From Paulinella micropora (lineage: Eukaryota > Cercozoa > Imbricatea > Euglyphida): 33,858 nt of DNA. A program made the position numbers and the translations under genes. The stretch covers positions 559,701 to 593,558 of the forward strand of contig BJOX01000093.1 of assembly GCA_009731375.1 (NCBI GenBank). The letters run 5' to 3'. Positions within the stretch are counted from its first letter, which is position 1. Each line of letters starts with the position of its first letter. Below, piece by piece: positions 1 to 11,172 of the stretch. The notes beneath the pieces were generated by a model that saw nothing but the letters and a program-made list of their open reading frames with translations, was not told the DNA's origin and did not search any database.

Positions 1-118
1 TTCCAGACAGACCAATACTTTCAAAGAAAATATCCTTTGAAAATGGTGGCACCGACGGGAATCGAACTGGCGACAGGTCCCAGATGGTAGACCTTAACCA
101 CTGGGCTATCGCGGTGCC
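1..118 (-). mobile_element. tRNA-derived SINE, copy 1 (5' part, runs off the window)
   Basis: Read on the minus strand, positions 118 to 44 resemble a whole tRNA. The first seven bases GGCACCG (118-112) pair with CGGTGCC (54-48), and ACCA follows (47-44), so the CCA end is written in the DNA. The T stem is badly mismatched around the TTCGATT loop, so this is unlikely to be a working tRNA. The sequence beyond the CCA (43 to 1) matches the same position in the copy at 19871 (shared 'attttc' and 'ggtc(c/t)gtctggaa'), so the repeat extends past the tRNA as a SINE does. An AAT/GAT microsatellite abuts the 5' side. Family name not recognised. Confidence 0.7.
59..108 (-). promoter_or_regulatory. RNA polymerase III A box and B box of SINE copy 1
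   Basis: On the minus strand, TAGCCCAGTGG (108-98) fits the A-box consensus TRGYNNARNNG, and GTTCGATTC (67-59) fits the B-box consensus GWTCRANNC. Both boxes are intact although the tRNA fold is degraded, as expected for a SINE head kept for transcription. Confidence 0.65.
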
Positions 119-120
119 AC

Positions 121-183
121 TTAATAATAATGATAATAATGATAATAATACGGATGATGATGATGATGATGATGATGATTATG

Positions 184-217
<34 letters not shown>
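121..217. repeat. AAT/GAT trinucleotide microsatellite
   Basis: Runs of aat, gat and att units. The poly-Ile/Met and similar frames here are translations of the repeat. It directly abuts the 5' end of the tRNA-like SINE head. Confidence 0.95.
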
Positions 218-218
<1 letters not shown>

Positions 219-305
219 ATATCTGAGGCGTACTGATGCAGCTAATGGCATATCCTCAACGGACATAAGCCTCCAATACCCTTGTTCGAGGTCCTCCACC
301 CCCCC

Positions 306-1219
306 NNNNNNNNNNNNNNNNNNNNNNNNNNNNNNNNNNNNNNNNNNNNNNNNNNNNNNNNNNNNNNNNNNNNNNNNNNNNNNNNNNNNNNNNNNNNNNN
401 NNNNNNNNNNNNNNNNNNNNNNNNNNNNNNNNNNNNNNNNNNNNNNNNNNNNNNNNNNNNNNNNNNNNNNNNNNNNNNNNNNNNNNNNNNNNNNNNNNNN
501 NNNNNNNNNNNNNNNNNNNNNNNNNNNNNNNNNNNNNNNNNNNNNNNNNNNNNNNNNNNNNNNNNNNNNNNNNNNNNNNNNNNNNNNNNNNNNNNNNNNN
601 NNNNNNNNNNNNNNNNNNNNNNNNNNNNNNNNNNNNNNNNNNNNNNNNNNNNNNNNNNNNNNNNNNNNNNNNNNNNNNNNNNNNNNNNNNNNNNNNNNNN
701 NNNNNNNNNNNNNNNNNNNNNNNNNNNNNNNNNNNNNNNNNNNNNNNNNNNNNNNNNNNNNNNNNNNNNNNNNNNNNNNNNNNNNNNNNNNNNNNNNNNN
801 NNNNNNNNNNNNNNNNNNNNNNNNNNNNNNNNNNNNNNNNNNNNNNNNNNNNNNNNNNNNNNNNNNNNNNNNNNNNNNNNNNNNNNNNNNNNNNNNNNNN
901 NNNNNNNNNNNNNNNNNNNNNNNNNNNNNNNNNNNNNNNNNNNNNNNNNNNNNNNNNNNNNNNNNNNNNNNNNNNNNNNNNNNNNNNNNNNNNNNNNNNN
1001 NNNNNNNNNNNNNNNNNNNNNNNNNNNNNNNNNNNNNNNNNNNNNNNNNNNNNNNNNNNNNNNNNNNNNNNNNNNNNNNNNNNNNNNNNNNNNNNNNNNN
1101 NNNNNNNNNNNNNNNNNNNNNNNNNNNNNNNNNNNNNNNNNNNNNNNNNNNNNNNNNNNNNNNNNNNNNNNNNNNNNNNNNNNNNNNNNNNNNNNNNNNN
1201 NNNNNNNNNNNNNNNNNNN
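306..1219. other. Assembly gap (914 N) ending in a poly-C run
   Basis: Unresolved bases, followed by 22 C at 1220-1241 and preceded by a short C run. Homopolymers flanking gaps often reflect sequencing failure. The frames that cross this gap are meaningless. Confidence 0.98.
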
Positions 1220-1241
1220 CCCCCCCCCCCCCCCCCCCCCC

Positions 1242-1710
1242 TTTCCCGACGACAGGGTACGTCCAATTGCAGGAGGTACCAGCAGAACGCAATTTTAAGC
1301 TCTGGTGGCACAAAAACCTAAATCTCTGTTTTTTGTGCCACCCGCCACCAAAACTTTTTTATCTCCGAAGAGAGGTGTTGGGTACACCAAACATCAGCCT
1401 CAAACTCCCTCTGGTGTGCGCAAACGGCGCCTGGTGGCGCAAAATCCTCAAATTTCAGGTGTGTAAGCCACTCGGGCGCAAGATTATTTATATTTTCGAA
1501 GAGAGCTCATCAAGAAGTGTTAGATACACCAAATATCAGCCGCTAACTCCCGCTGGTGTGCGCAAACGGTGGCTGGTAGCACAAGACCTCAATTTTCTGG
1601 TGTGGGTGCCACCCGCGACCAAAACTGGTACAAGCAATTGCCGGGCCGGGGTTCCCGGGAAGAGGGCCCCCCGACAGGGTACGTTCAATTTCCGGAGGCA
1701 CCGGCAAGTA
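1242..1710. repeat. Diverged tandem satellite, ~142-bp period, with an outer repeat
   Basis: The stretch starting 'acaccaaacatcagcc' (1384) recurs as 'acaccaaatatcagcc' (1526), followed in both by 'ctggtgtgcgcaaacgg' and a tggtggcgcaaaa-like segment. 'cgacagggtacgt' with its 'ggaggyaccrgca' follow-on occurs at about 1248 and again at about 1673, giving a longer repeat around the inner one. Copies differ at many positions, so it is old. The open frame at 1536-1859 is incidental. Confidence 0.75.
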
Positions 1711-2258
1711 CTGCTAAAAAACAAGGAAATTTGGCAATCAGGACACTCCCCTAACGCAAATATTTGCGCGAACTCCAACAAAATTATACCAGCATCAAGG
1801 TCGAGTGTGCTGCTAACACCCTGCCAATGTGAGCTCCCAAATCGTCCTGGTTCCCACAAACCATGATTTATTCCGATGGGAAAGCAGAAAGTAGGCTAAA
1901 AAAACAAGGAATTTTCGCATTCAGGACACTCCCCTAACGCAAATATTTGCGCGAACTCCAAAAAAAATATATCAGCATCAACATCGAGAATGGGGCTAGC
2001 CACCCTGTCAATATGAGCTTCCAACTCCTCCTGATTCACACAAACCATGATTTATTCTGACAGGGGCGCGGTAAAAAACAAGGAAATTTGGCATTCAGGA
2101 AACTTCCCTAACGCAAATATTTGCATGAATTCCAAAAAAATTATATCAGCATCAACATCGAGTCTGTGGCTAGCCACCCTGCAAATATGATCTCCAAACT
2201 CCTCCTGGTTCCCACAAACCATGATTTATTCCGACAGGGGTGCGGAAATGCTGAAAGG
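1711..2258. repeat. Three tandem copies of a ~175-185-bp satellite unit
   Basis: Units begin with 'aaaaaacaaggaa' near 1715, 1899 and 2072. Each continues with 'caggacactcccctaacgc', a CGCAAATATTTGCG palindrome (1755-1768, 1938-1951; last base changed at 2112-2125), 'atcagcatcaa', a gctagccaccct-like stretch and 'cacaaaccatgatttattc'. Divergence is moderate. No coding pattern is kept between units. Confidence 0.85.
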
Positions 2259-2331
2259 GGGGGGGGGGGTACACAATTTTCATTTCCCCCCTCCCCCCAA
2301 AACCCCCACCCATTCACCAACACCTTTCAGG

Positions 2332-2343
2332 GATAATAATAAC

Positions 2344-2412
<69 letters not shown>

Positions 2413-2440
2413 TATAATAATCATGATAATAATAATAATC

Positions 2441-2515
<75 letters not shown>

Positions 2516-2536
2516 GTAGTAGTAGTAGTAGTAGTA

Positions 2537-2597
<61 letters not shown>

Positions 2598-2612
2598 TAA
2601 TAATAATAACAA
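2332..2612. repeat. (AAT)n microsatellite with a short AGT patch
   Basis: About 280 bp of aat units with single interruptions (aac, atg) and an internal block of agt units at about 2514-2538. It follows a G run and a C-rich stretch (2260-2310). All frames here are homopolymeric amino-acid artefacts. Confidence 0.97.
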
Positions 2613-2629
2613 TCATCTACCTGTCCATC

Positions 2630-2683
2630 TTCCGCTTCGTAGTCAATAGCATCTGGAGACACACCCAAGCGATGAACCTAGAT

Positions 2684-2735
<52 letters not shown>

Positions 2736-3059
2736 GAGAGAGAGAGAGAGAGAGAGATAAAGAGAGAGAGATATCCATACATACAAATATACATACATAC
2801 ATACAAACATACATACACACATGCATACATACATATATACATACAGCCAAGTAGTCAATAGCATCTGAAGATACACACAAACGATGAACCTACATACATA
2901 CATACATACATAAATACATACATACATACATACATACATACATACATGCATACATACATACATACATACATACATTCATGCATACATACATACATACTAC
3001 ATACATACATACATTCATGCATACATTACATACATACATACATACATACATACATGATT

Positions 3060-3060
<1 letters not shown>
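2630..3060. repeat. GATA/CATA/GA compound microsatellite with two copies of a ~43-bp core
   Basis: The core 'agtcaatagcatctg' ... 'cgatgaaccta' occurs at 2640-2682 and 2851-2893 with a few changes. The first is followed by GATA, the second by CATA. Between them lie GATA, GA and CATA tracts, and CATA continues to about 3054 with occasional gcatacatac variants. Confidence 0.85.
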
Positions 3061-3113
<53 letters not shown>

Positions 3114-3134
3114 GGATAGATAGATGGATGGATG

Positions 3135-3174
<40 letters not shown>

Positions 3175-3230
3175 TATAGACCACGACGAAGGCGATGACA
3201 GCGTTATAAAATCCTCCAAACACAACGGAC

Positions 3231-3279
<49 letters not shown>

Positions 3280-3337
3280 CATATAGATAGATAGATAGAT
3301 AGATAGATGGATAGATAGATGGATGGATGGATGGATG

Positions 3338-3384
<47 letters not shown>

Positions 3385-3433
3385 CACGACGAAGGCGTTG
3401 ACAGCGTTATAAAATCCTCCAACCACAACCGAC

Positions 3434-3472
<39 letters not shown>
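3061..3472. repeat. (GATA)n array with 'ccacgacgaaggcg' core (family D)
   Basis: GATA tracts with gatg variants are split by a ~52-bp core containing 'gacgaaggcg', 'gacagcgttataaaatcc' and 'cacaac(g/c)gacata' at 3180-3232 and 3384-3436. The same core recurs at 4411, 4588 and 4686. Confidence 0.88.
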
Positions 3473-3475
<3 letters not shown>

Positions 3476-4139
3476 GAGATGTCGCAAAGGAATGTAGTCC
3501 TTGCAAAGGAACGCAGTTTCACATCAAACAGTAATTTGTGTACTGTGCATGTGTCCGGGATGGGAATCACGGGTAGACTGTGTTCTGGAAAAAAGAAGAG
3601 GAGGAAGGACGTCGAAGAAAAAGGCAATTTAGGAATGGAGAGTGGGGAGGATAAGGAAGAAGAGAAAGAAAAGGAAGCCGATTAGTCCAAGTGTTTTGAG
3701 CACCGTAAGCTTGCGCAAGCTACAATGATGACATTGTATGAGGCCTAAACCCCCGAAGGGACCTAGCCCGGGCTATGCAACACTGGACGGCTATGACGGA
3801 ATGCAGTCACCGATACGGACTAGAGGAAGATTAGTCCAATTTTTGACTGCACAGGAGCGATAGATCGCAAAAGAGCAACGAGCTACGCAGGACGATAGCT
3901 TGAAGGAAAGGGATTTGGATTGGGGATGTGAAAAACCCAAGGCGCGGAAACATCGATGAACAGAGAACGATACCATGCCGCGAGCCCCGCATTCGATTGG
4001 TCGAAGGTGGCAGGTCCATCCGTTGTCCTCGATTTGAGATTTGAGCACATTATATCGGTTGGTCTTGTAGGCTCGTGCATCAAGGATGTTTTCCTCGACC
4101 GGGCACGTGAGCTCGATCAGTATACATATCTTGGTAGAC
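3473..4139 (-). mobile_element. RLE-type non-LTR retrotransposon fragment, copy B1
   Basis: This is homologous along its length to B2 (15984) and B3 (29551). On the minus strand it runs from a 5' truncation at about 4139, where it enters a CATA tract, through a C-terminal coding segment and about 310 bp of 3' UTR. It ends at GCGACATCTCATC, immediately followed by TATC units (3473 and below). B1 has more substitutions than B2 and B3 have from each other, and is cut further downstream, so it lacks the PD part of the nuclease motif. Confidence 0.8.
3791..4138 (-). pseudogene. C-terminal piece of RLE-element ORF (B1)
   Basis: The genuine part encodes about 115 residues starting at 'STKICILIELTCPVEEN' and ending 'VRIGDCIPS', closely matching the C-terminal two thirds of the B2 and B3 proteins. 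The open frame continues upstream into CATA repeat (to 4195), but that part is repeat translation. The nuclease RPD lies beyond the truncation, while the ELT-type acidic residue remains. Not functional alone. Confidence 0.75.
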
Positions 4140-4292
4140 ATACATACATACATACATACATACATACATACATACATGCATACATACATATACATACATA
4201 CATACTACATACATACATACATTCATGCATACATACATACATACATACATACATACATACATACATACATGATTATAGATAGATAGATAGAT

Positions 4293-4337
<45 letters not shown>

Positions 4338-4374
4338 GGATAGATAGATGGATGGATGGATGGATGGATGGATG

Positions 4375-4412
<38 letters not shown>

Positions 4413-4462
4413 CCACGACGAAGGCGTTGACAGCGTTATAAAATCCTCCAAACACAACGGAC

Positions 4463-4516
<54 letters not shown>

Positions 4517-4541
4517 GGATAGATGGATGGATGGATGGATG

Positions 4542-4588
<47 letters not shown>

Positions 4589-4637
4589 CACGACGAAGGC
4601 GTTGACAGCGTTATAAAATCCTCCAACCACAACCGAC

Positions 4638-4686
<49 letters not shown>

Positions 4687-4785
4687 CCACGACGAAGGCG
4701 TTGATAGCGTTATAAAATCCTCCAAACACAACGGACTGCAACAGAGACTCCAGCCCGATGCGATGCTGCAGGCAGACAGACAGAC

Positions 4786-4859
<74 letters not shown>

Positions 4860-4888
4860 GTAGATAGGTAGGTAGATAGGTAGATAGG

Positions 4889-4924
<36 letters not shown>

Positions 4925-5031
4925 AAGATAGATAAATAGATAGGTAGGTAGATATCCTGGTGTATGTGAACGCCTCCAAACACAACGGATTGCAACAGAG
5001 ACTCCAGCCCTATGCAATGCTGCAGATATAC

Positions 5032-5085
<54 letters not shown>

Positions 5086-5129
5086 GTAGATAGATAGGTA
5101 GATAGGTAGGTAGATAGATAGATAGATAA

Positions 5130-5164
<35 letters not shown>
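4140..5164. repeat. CATA then GATA arrays with family D cores
   Basis: CATA at 4140-4270, then GATA with ggat variants. The D core occurs at about 4411-4463, 4588-4640 and 4686-4738. The last runs on into 'cagagactccagccc' and 'gcaatgctgcag'-type sequence, a longer version seen again at 4955-5030, 5813-5880 and 6205-6230 (with 'tatcctggtgtatgtgaacg' in two of them). Tyr-Leu-Ser-Ile frames are artefacts. Confidence 0.88.
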
Positions 5165-5167
<3 letters not shown>

Positions 5168-5755
5168 GAGATATCGACTAATGTCAGAAAAAAGGAGCTT
5201 CTGATTTCGTCAACCAAGGAAGTCTGTGGGTAAAGTATTAACCCGATGCCCAGCTAAGCCGTGATGTTTGCACGGAAGGGACTGATACAGGCGATACCAA
5301 ACCTCCCTGGTACCAGGCGGGGCCAGGGCTCGTTCCATAAGCGCCCCTTGCAGAACGAGCTCCCACCTCCATTACAGAGGGCCCAGTAAGCAGATGGAGT
5401 TTCGAGACTGTTCGACAGTCTAGTATAAACCGACAGAGCACTGTGGGTTTTATTCCGGGCTCAACAAGCGAGAAAGGGCACCCTGAGGGAACAGGATTGT
5501 GCTTCCCGTCGCTATTTCGGCATGTGACTCATATGCGTATGGCTAGGCACACATAAGGCACCCCACCACGGGCCCAGCACACCCACCATCCCCTAATTCT
5601 CTGTCTGTCGACAGATGGCACCCATTTCAAAACACCAAGCCCAAGGGAGGGTCAGTGACACCTCAAGTGGCCTTGGTTCACTCCGTGGAGTAAGTGATGA
5701 GATCAACTGATGAGATATCGACTAATGTCAGAAAAAAGGAGCTTCTGATTTCGAG
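5165..5755 (-). mobile_element. Family A repeat, copy A1: full ~544-bp unit plus partial second unit
   Basis: On the minus strand the unit ends at CGATATCTCATC followed by TATC (position 5165). It runs back to 'gatcaact' at 5708, where a second unit end begins directly at 5709 and is cut at about 5755 by GATA. The unit holds a hairpin GACTGTTCGACAGTC (5406-5420) and a TCTGTCGACAGA palindrome. No open frame is conserved between copies. The constant 3' end and variable 5' ends across seven loci suggest a non-LTR or SINE-like retroelement of unknown name. Confidence 0.75.
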
Positions 5756-5759
5756 ATAA

Positions 5760-5807
<48 letters not shown>

Positions 5808-5883
5808 GTAGATATCCTGGTGTATGTGAACGCCTCCAAACACAACGGAGAGACTCCAGCTCTATGCAATGCTGCAGATAGAC

Positions 5884-5917
<34 letters not shown>

Positions 5918-5930
5918 GTAGGTAGGTAGG

Positions 5931-5985
<55 letters not shown>

Positions 5986-6012
5986 GTAGGTAGATAGGTA
6001 GATAGATAGATA
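5756..6012. repeat. GATA/GGTA microsatellite with one extended D-type core
   Basis: GATA units with ggta variants. The core at 5813-5880 contains 'tatcctggtgtatgtgaacg', 'cctccaaacacaacgga' and 'atgcaatgctgcagata'. Confidence 0.88.
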
Positions 6013-6121
6013 GATGAGATATCGACTTATGTCAGAAAAAAGGAGCTTTTGATTTCGTCAACCAAGGAAGTCTGTGGGCAAAGTATTAACCCGATTCCCA
6101 GCTAAGCCGTGATGTTTGCAC
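6013..6121 (-). mobile_element. Family A repeat, copy A2 (5'-truncated, 109 bp)
   Basis: The same 3' end as A1 at 6013 is preceded by GATA. The copy breaks off after 'gatgtttgca' and passes straight into GATA at 6122. It carries private changes (gacttatg, gcttttg, gattccc), so it is an older or independent copy. Confidence 0.8.
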
Positions 6122-6160
6122 AGATAGATAGATTAGATAGATAGATAGATAGATAGATAG

Positions 6161-6193
<33 letters not shown>

Positions 6194-6257
6194 TAGATAG
6201 ATAGACTCCAGCCCGATGCAGTGCTGCACATACCATGCATAGGTACTTATATACGTT

Positions 6258-6328
<71 letters not shown>

Positions 6329-6362
6329 CAATCTATCTATCTGTCTATCTATCTATCTATCA

Positions 6363-6451
<89 letters not shown>

Positions 6452-6530
6452 ACTTACATATTCTTCCCACACAGGTCCAGGGCTCTTGCTCTCATGTATG
6501 TGAAATTGTGTATGTGTATATCTTTTTCTG
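6122..6530. repeat. GATA tract switching to TATC tract
   Basis: GATA to about 6204, about 50 bp of core-like spacer ('gactccagcccgatgcagtgctgcac'-type text), then TATC from about 6258 to 6450, then about 80 bp with no recognised feature. The GATA-TATC order makes an inverted repeat around the spacer. Confidence 0.85.
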
Positions 6531-7845
6531 AAGCTGTCTGGCGAAGGAACATGTCAGATAGATAGATAGAGAAATAGATTAACAGATACATAATAATATA
6601 CAGATGAAAAATTAGTGACATGGACAGAGACAGGGGTGGAGCTGTCTGGCGAAGGGACATGCCAGATAGATAGATAGATAGATTAACAGATATATATACG
6701 TATCAACCTATACATCTTACATTTTCTTTTCCCAGGCAGATACACCCCCTGTCTCTGTCCATGTCACTAATTTTTCATGTGTATATTATTACGCATCTGT
6801 TAATCTATTTCTCTATCTATCTATCTGACATGTTCCTCTTCGCCAGACAGCTCCACCCCTGTCTCTGTCCATGCTACTCACTTTTCATCTGTACATCATT
6901 ATGCATCTGTTAATCTATTTCTCTATAATCTATCTATCTGACATCTTTCCTCTTCGCCAGACAGCTCCACCCCTGATACTCACTTTTCATCTGTATATTA
7001 TTATTATGTATCTGTTAATCTATTTCTCTATCTATCTATCTATCTGACATCTTCCTTCGCCAGACAGCTCCACCCCTGTCTCTGTCATGCTACTCAGTTT
7101 TCATCTGTATATTATTATGTATCTGTTAATCTATTTCTCTATCTATCTATCTGGCATGTCCCAGCTCCAACCCCCTGTCATATTATTAATTTTTCATCTG
7201 TACATATTATGTATCTATTGATCTATTTCTCTATCTATCTATCTGACATGTTCCTCTTCGCCAGACAGCTCCACCCCTGTCTCTGTCCATGTTATGAACT
7301 TTTCATCTGTATATTATTACGTATATTGTTAATCTATTTCTCTATCTATCTATCTGACATCTTCCTTCGCCAGACAGCTCCATCCCTGTCCTTGTCATGT
7401 TATGCACTTTTCATCTGTATATTATTATGTATCTGTTAATCTATTTCTCTATCTATCTATCTGACATCTTCCTCTTCGCCAGACAGCTCCACCCCTGTCT
7501 CTGTCCATGTTATGAACTTTTCATCTGTATATTATTATGTATCTGTTAATCTATTTCTCTATCTATCTATCTGACATCTTTCCTCTTCGCCAGACAGCTC
7601 CACCCCTGTCCTTGTCATGTTACTCACTTTTCATCGGTACATTATTACGTATCTGTTAATCTATTTCTCTATCTATCTATCTGACATGTTCCTCTTCGCC
7701 AGACAGCTCCACCCCTGTCTCTGTCATGCTACTCAGTTTTCATTTGTACATTATTATGTATCTGTAGATTTATTTCACTATCTATCTATCTTACATGTTC
7801 CTTCGCCCTGTCCCTGTCATGTTACTAACTTTCCATATGTATTAC
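6531..7845. repeat. ~107-bp minisatellite array with an internal orientation flip
   Basis: The unit contains 'cgccagacagctccacccc', 'tgtctctgtccatg', 'ttttcatctgtatattatta', 'tctgttaatctatttctc' and a few TATC. About ten plus-oriented units start near 6827, 6940, 7047, 7152, 7244, 7355, 7462, 7572, 7682 and 7791. The first one to two units (6531-6700) are reverse-complemented, reading 'gctgtctggcgaagg'. The flip lies at about 6700-6740. Units differ by small indels. Frames over it are not maintained. Confidence 0.88.
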
Positions 7846-7918
<73 letters not shown>

Positions 7919-7935
7919 CATCTATCCATCTATCC

Positions 7936-7974
<39 letters not shown>

Positions 7975-7999
7975 CATCCATCCATCTATCCATCCATCC

Positions 8000-8088
<89 letters not shown>
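7846..8088. repeat. (TATC)n microsatellite with ATCC variants
   Basis: About 240 bp of TATC with interspersed CATC units, apparently grown out of the short TATC inside the minisatellite unit, since the following 'ttacatgtt' ... 'agacagctcca' (8087-8113) resembles that unit. Confidence 0.95.
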
Positions 8089-8113
8089 ACATGTTGTTTA
8101 TCTAGACAGCTCC

Positions 8114-8328
8114 AAGCCTGAGCCACTCCACATAAGTCGCCTACATATACATGCATACATACATACATACATACATACATACATACATACATACGTACAC
8201 ATACATACATACATACATGCATACATGCATACGTACGTACATACGTACGTACGTACAAACATACATACATACATACACACAAACATACATGCATACGTAC
8301 ATACGTACGTACGTACGTAAATAAATAC

Positions 8329-8359
<31 letters not shown>

Positions 8360-8621
8360 CATACACACATACATACATACATACGTACGTACGTACATAC
8401 ATACATACGTACGTACGTACATACATACATACATACATACATACATACATACGTACATACGTACATATGTACATACGTACATACATACATACATACATAC
8501 ATACATACATACGTACGTACATACGTACATACATACATACATACATACATACATACATACATACGTGCAGATATACTTAGATTGCATGTACTTTTATTAT
8601 ACACATGTGCACATACCTACA

Positions 8622-8653
<32 letters not shown>

Positions 8654-8740
8654 GACATACATACATACATACATACATACATACATACCTGCAGAGGCCC
8701 TAGCGCCCAGAACAGCACATACAACCTGGATATATATATA
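8114..8740. repeat. (CATA)n microsatellite with many ACGT variants
   Basis: CATA units from about 8142 to 8563 with frequent cgta substitutions giving ACGTACGT runs. A short non-repeat break (8564-8612) is followed by CATA to 8688 and then about 45 bp of unrecognised sequence containing 'cctgcagaggccctagcgcc'. Confidence 0.93.
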
Positions 8741-8743
8741 GAC

Positions 8744-8781
<38 letters not shown>

Positions 8782-8884
8782 GTAGGTAGGTAGATAGGTA
8801 GATAGATAGATAGATATAGATAGATATATAGATAGATAGATAGATAGATAGATAGATGGAAAGATAGGTAAATGGATAGGTAGA
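8741..8884. repeat. GATA/GGTA microsatellite
   Basis: GATA units with ggta, tata and ggaa variants leading up to a non-repeat island. Confidence 0.95.
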
Positions 8885-9110
8885 ACCAATGGCCAGCGGA
8901 GGGATCCACTCACCAAGCAAAAAGTGCAAGGTAAGTACCTTTTATGGGGGAGCTCAAAGGAAACAACCAACGCCACAGCTACCCATGGTGCAGCCTTGCG
9001 AGGTAGCCGACGGGCATGTGGTGCAGTTTGCTCTAGGAGGGCTGGTCTTCATCGCCAATGTCCCCCTCTCGACCAATTTTTCTTACATCGAGGGGAGGGA
9101 CGTCTCCGGG

Positions 9111-9112
<2 letters not shown>
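8885..9112 (+). other. Non-repeat island with short open frame and a consensus splice donor
   Basis: About 228 bp that matches no other part of the window. An ATG at 8889 opens a 76-codon frame whose end enters GATA. Near its start, 'caag' is followed by 'gtaagt' (8929-8934), matching the eukaryotic 5' splice donor AAG|GTAAGT. The encoded peptide is not recognised. It could be an exon fragment, part of another retroelement, or chance. Confidence 0.35.
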
Positions 9113-9163
<51 letters not shown>

Positions 9164-9188
9164 TGTTGATGCGTTACGGGATGATATA
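9113..9188. repeat. GATA tract and short spacer
   Basis: GATA units to about 9163, then about 25 bp ('tgttgatgcgttacggg' and following) before the 3' end of A3. Confidence 0.9.
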
Positions 9189-9715
9189 GATGAGATATCG
9201 ACTAATGTCAGAAAAAAGGAGCTTCTGATTTCGTCAACCAAGGAAGTCTGTGAAAAGTATTGACCCGATGCCCAGCTAAGCCGTGATGTTTGCACGGAAG
9301 GGACTGATACAGGTGATACCAAAGCTCCCTAGTACCAGGCGGGGCCAGGGCTCGTTCCATAAGCGCCCCTTGCAGAACGAGCTCCCACCTCCATTACAGA
9401 GGGCCCAGTAAGCAGATGGAGTTTCGAGACTGTTCGACAGTCTAGTATAAACCGACAGAGCACTGTGGGTTTTATTCCGGGCTCAACAAGCGAGAAAGGG
9501 CACCCTGAGGGAACAGGATTGTGCTTCCCGTCGCTATTTCGGCATGTGACTCATAGGCGTATGGCTAGGCACACATAAGGCACCCCACCACGGGCCCAGC
9601 ACACCCACACCATCCCCTAATTCTCTGTCTGTCGACAGATGGCACCCATTTCAAAACATCAAGCCCAAGGGAGGGTCAGTGACACCTCAAGTGGCCTTGG
9701 TTCACTTCGTGGAGT
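9189..9715 (-). mobile_element. Family A repeat, copy A3 (~527 bp)
   Basis: Homologous to A1 from the GATATCTCATC end (9189) to just short of the unit start (truncated at 'gtggagta', then GATA with ggta). It belongs to the GAGATATC / AACCAAGG / ATAAGCG variant group with A1, A5 and A6. It contains the GACTGTTCGACAGTC hairpin and the TCTGTCGACAGA palindrome. Confidence 0.8.
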
Positions 9716-10534
<819 letters not shown>

Positions 10535-10887
10535 ATGAAATATCGACTAATGTCAGAAAAAAGGAGCTTCTGATTTCGTCAACCAGGAAGTCTGTGGGTA
10601 AAGTATTAACCCGATGCCCAGCTAAGCCGTGATGTTTGCACGGAAGGGACTGATACAGGCAATACCAAAGCTCCCTAGTACCAGGCGGGGCCAGGGCTCG
10701 TTCCATAAAGCGCCCCTTGCAGAACGAGCTCCCACCTCCATTACAGAGGGCCCAGTAAGCAGATGGAGTTTCGAGACTGTTCGACAGTCTAGTATAAACC
10801 GACAGAGCACTGTGGGTTTTATTCCGGGCTCAACAAGCGAGAAAGGGCACCCTGAGGGAACAGGATTGTGCTTCCCGTCGCTATTTC
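10535..10887 (-). mobile_element. Family A repeat, copy A4 (5'-truncated, ~353 bp)
   Basis: Ends at CGATATTTCAT on the minus strand and is cut at 'gtcgctatttc' where GATA resumes. It carries the second variant set (GAAATATC, AACCAGG, ATAAAGCG) also present in A7. The short open frames here shift in the other subfamily because of the single-base ATAAGCG/ATAAAGCG difference, so coding is unlikely. Confidence 0.8.
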
Positions 10888-10979
10888 AGATAGATAGATA
10901 GATAAATAGATAGATAGATAGATAGATAGATTGATAGATAGATTGATAGATAGATTGATAGATAGATAGATAGATAGGC

Positions 10980-11019
<40 letters not shown>

Positions 11020-11172
11020 GGATAGATAGATGGATAGAATAGACAAGATGTAGGCTTAAATAGGATAGTGGATGCAAAACGAAAGGTAGATTGATATTAG
11101 ATTGCAGGATAAGTTGATGAGGTGGTCACACAGTGAGGAGAAAGACACAGAGAGAGGAAAGAGGTGTGTGTG
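10888..11172. repeat. GATA tract, then short AT-rich non-repeat stretch
   Basis: GATA with ttga and ggca variants to about 11040. Then about 130 bp without a recognised feature before the gap, ending in tgtgtg. Confidence 0.85.

Noticed and set aside
44-118. Functional tRNA gene
   Set aside because: Acceptor arms pair, but the T stem does not. CCA is encoded, and homology to the second copy continues past the end. A SINE head fits better.
21-1866. Open frames across the first gap with poly-Ile/Met and poly-Pro
   Set aside because: They consist of AAT/GAT repeat, unknown bases and a poly-C run.
10622-10901. 60-90-codon frames repeated in A4 and A7 (both strands) and partly in A1
   Set aside because: They recur because the DNA is copied. 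A one-base indel between subfamilies shifts the plus-strand frame, and no domain is seen.
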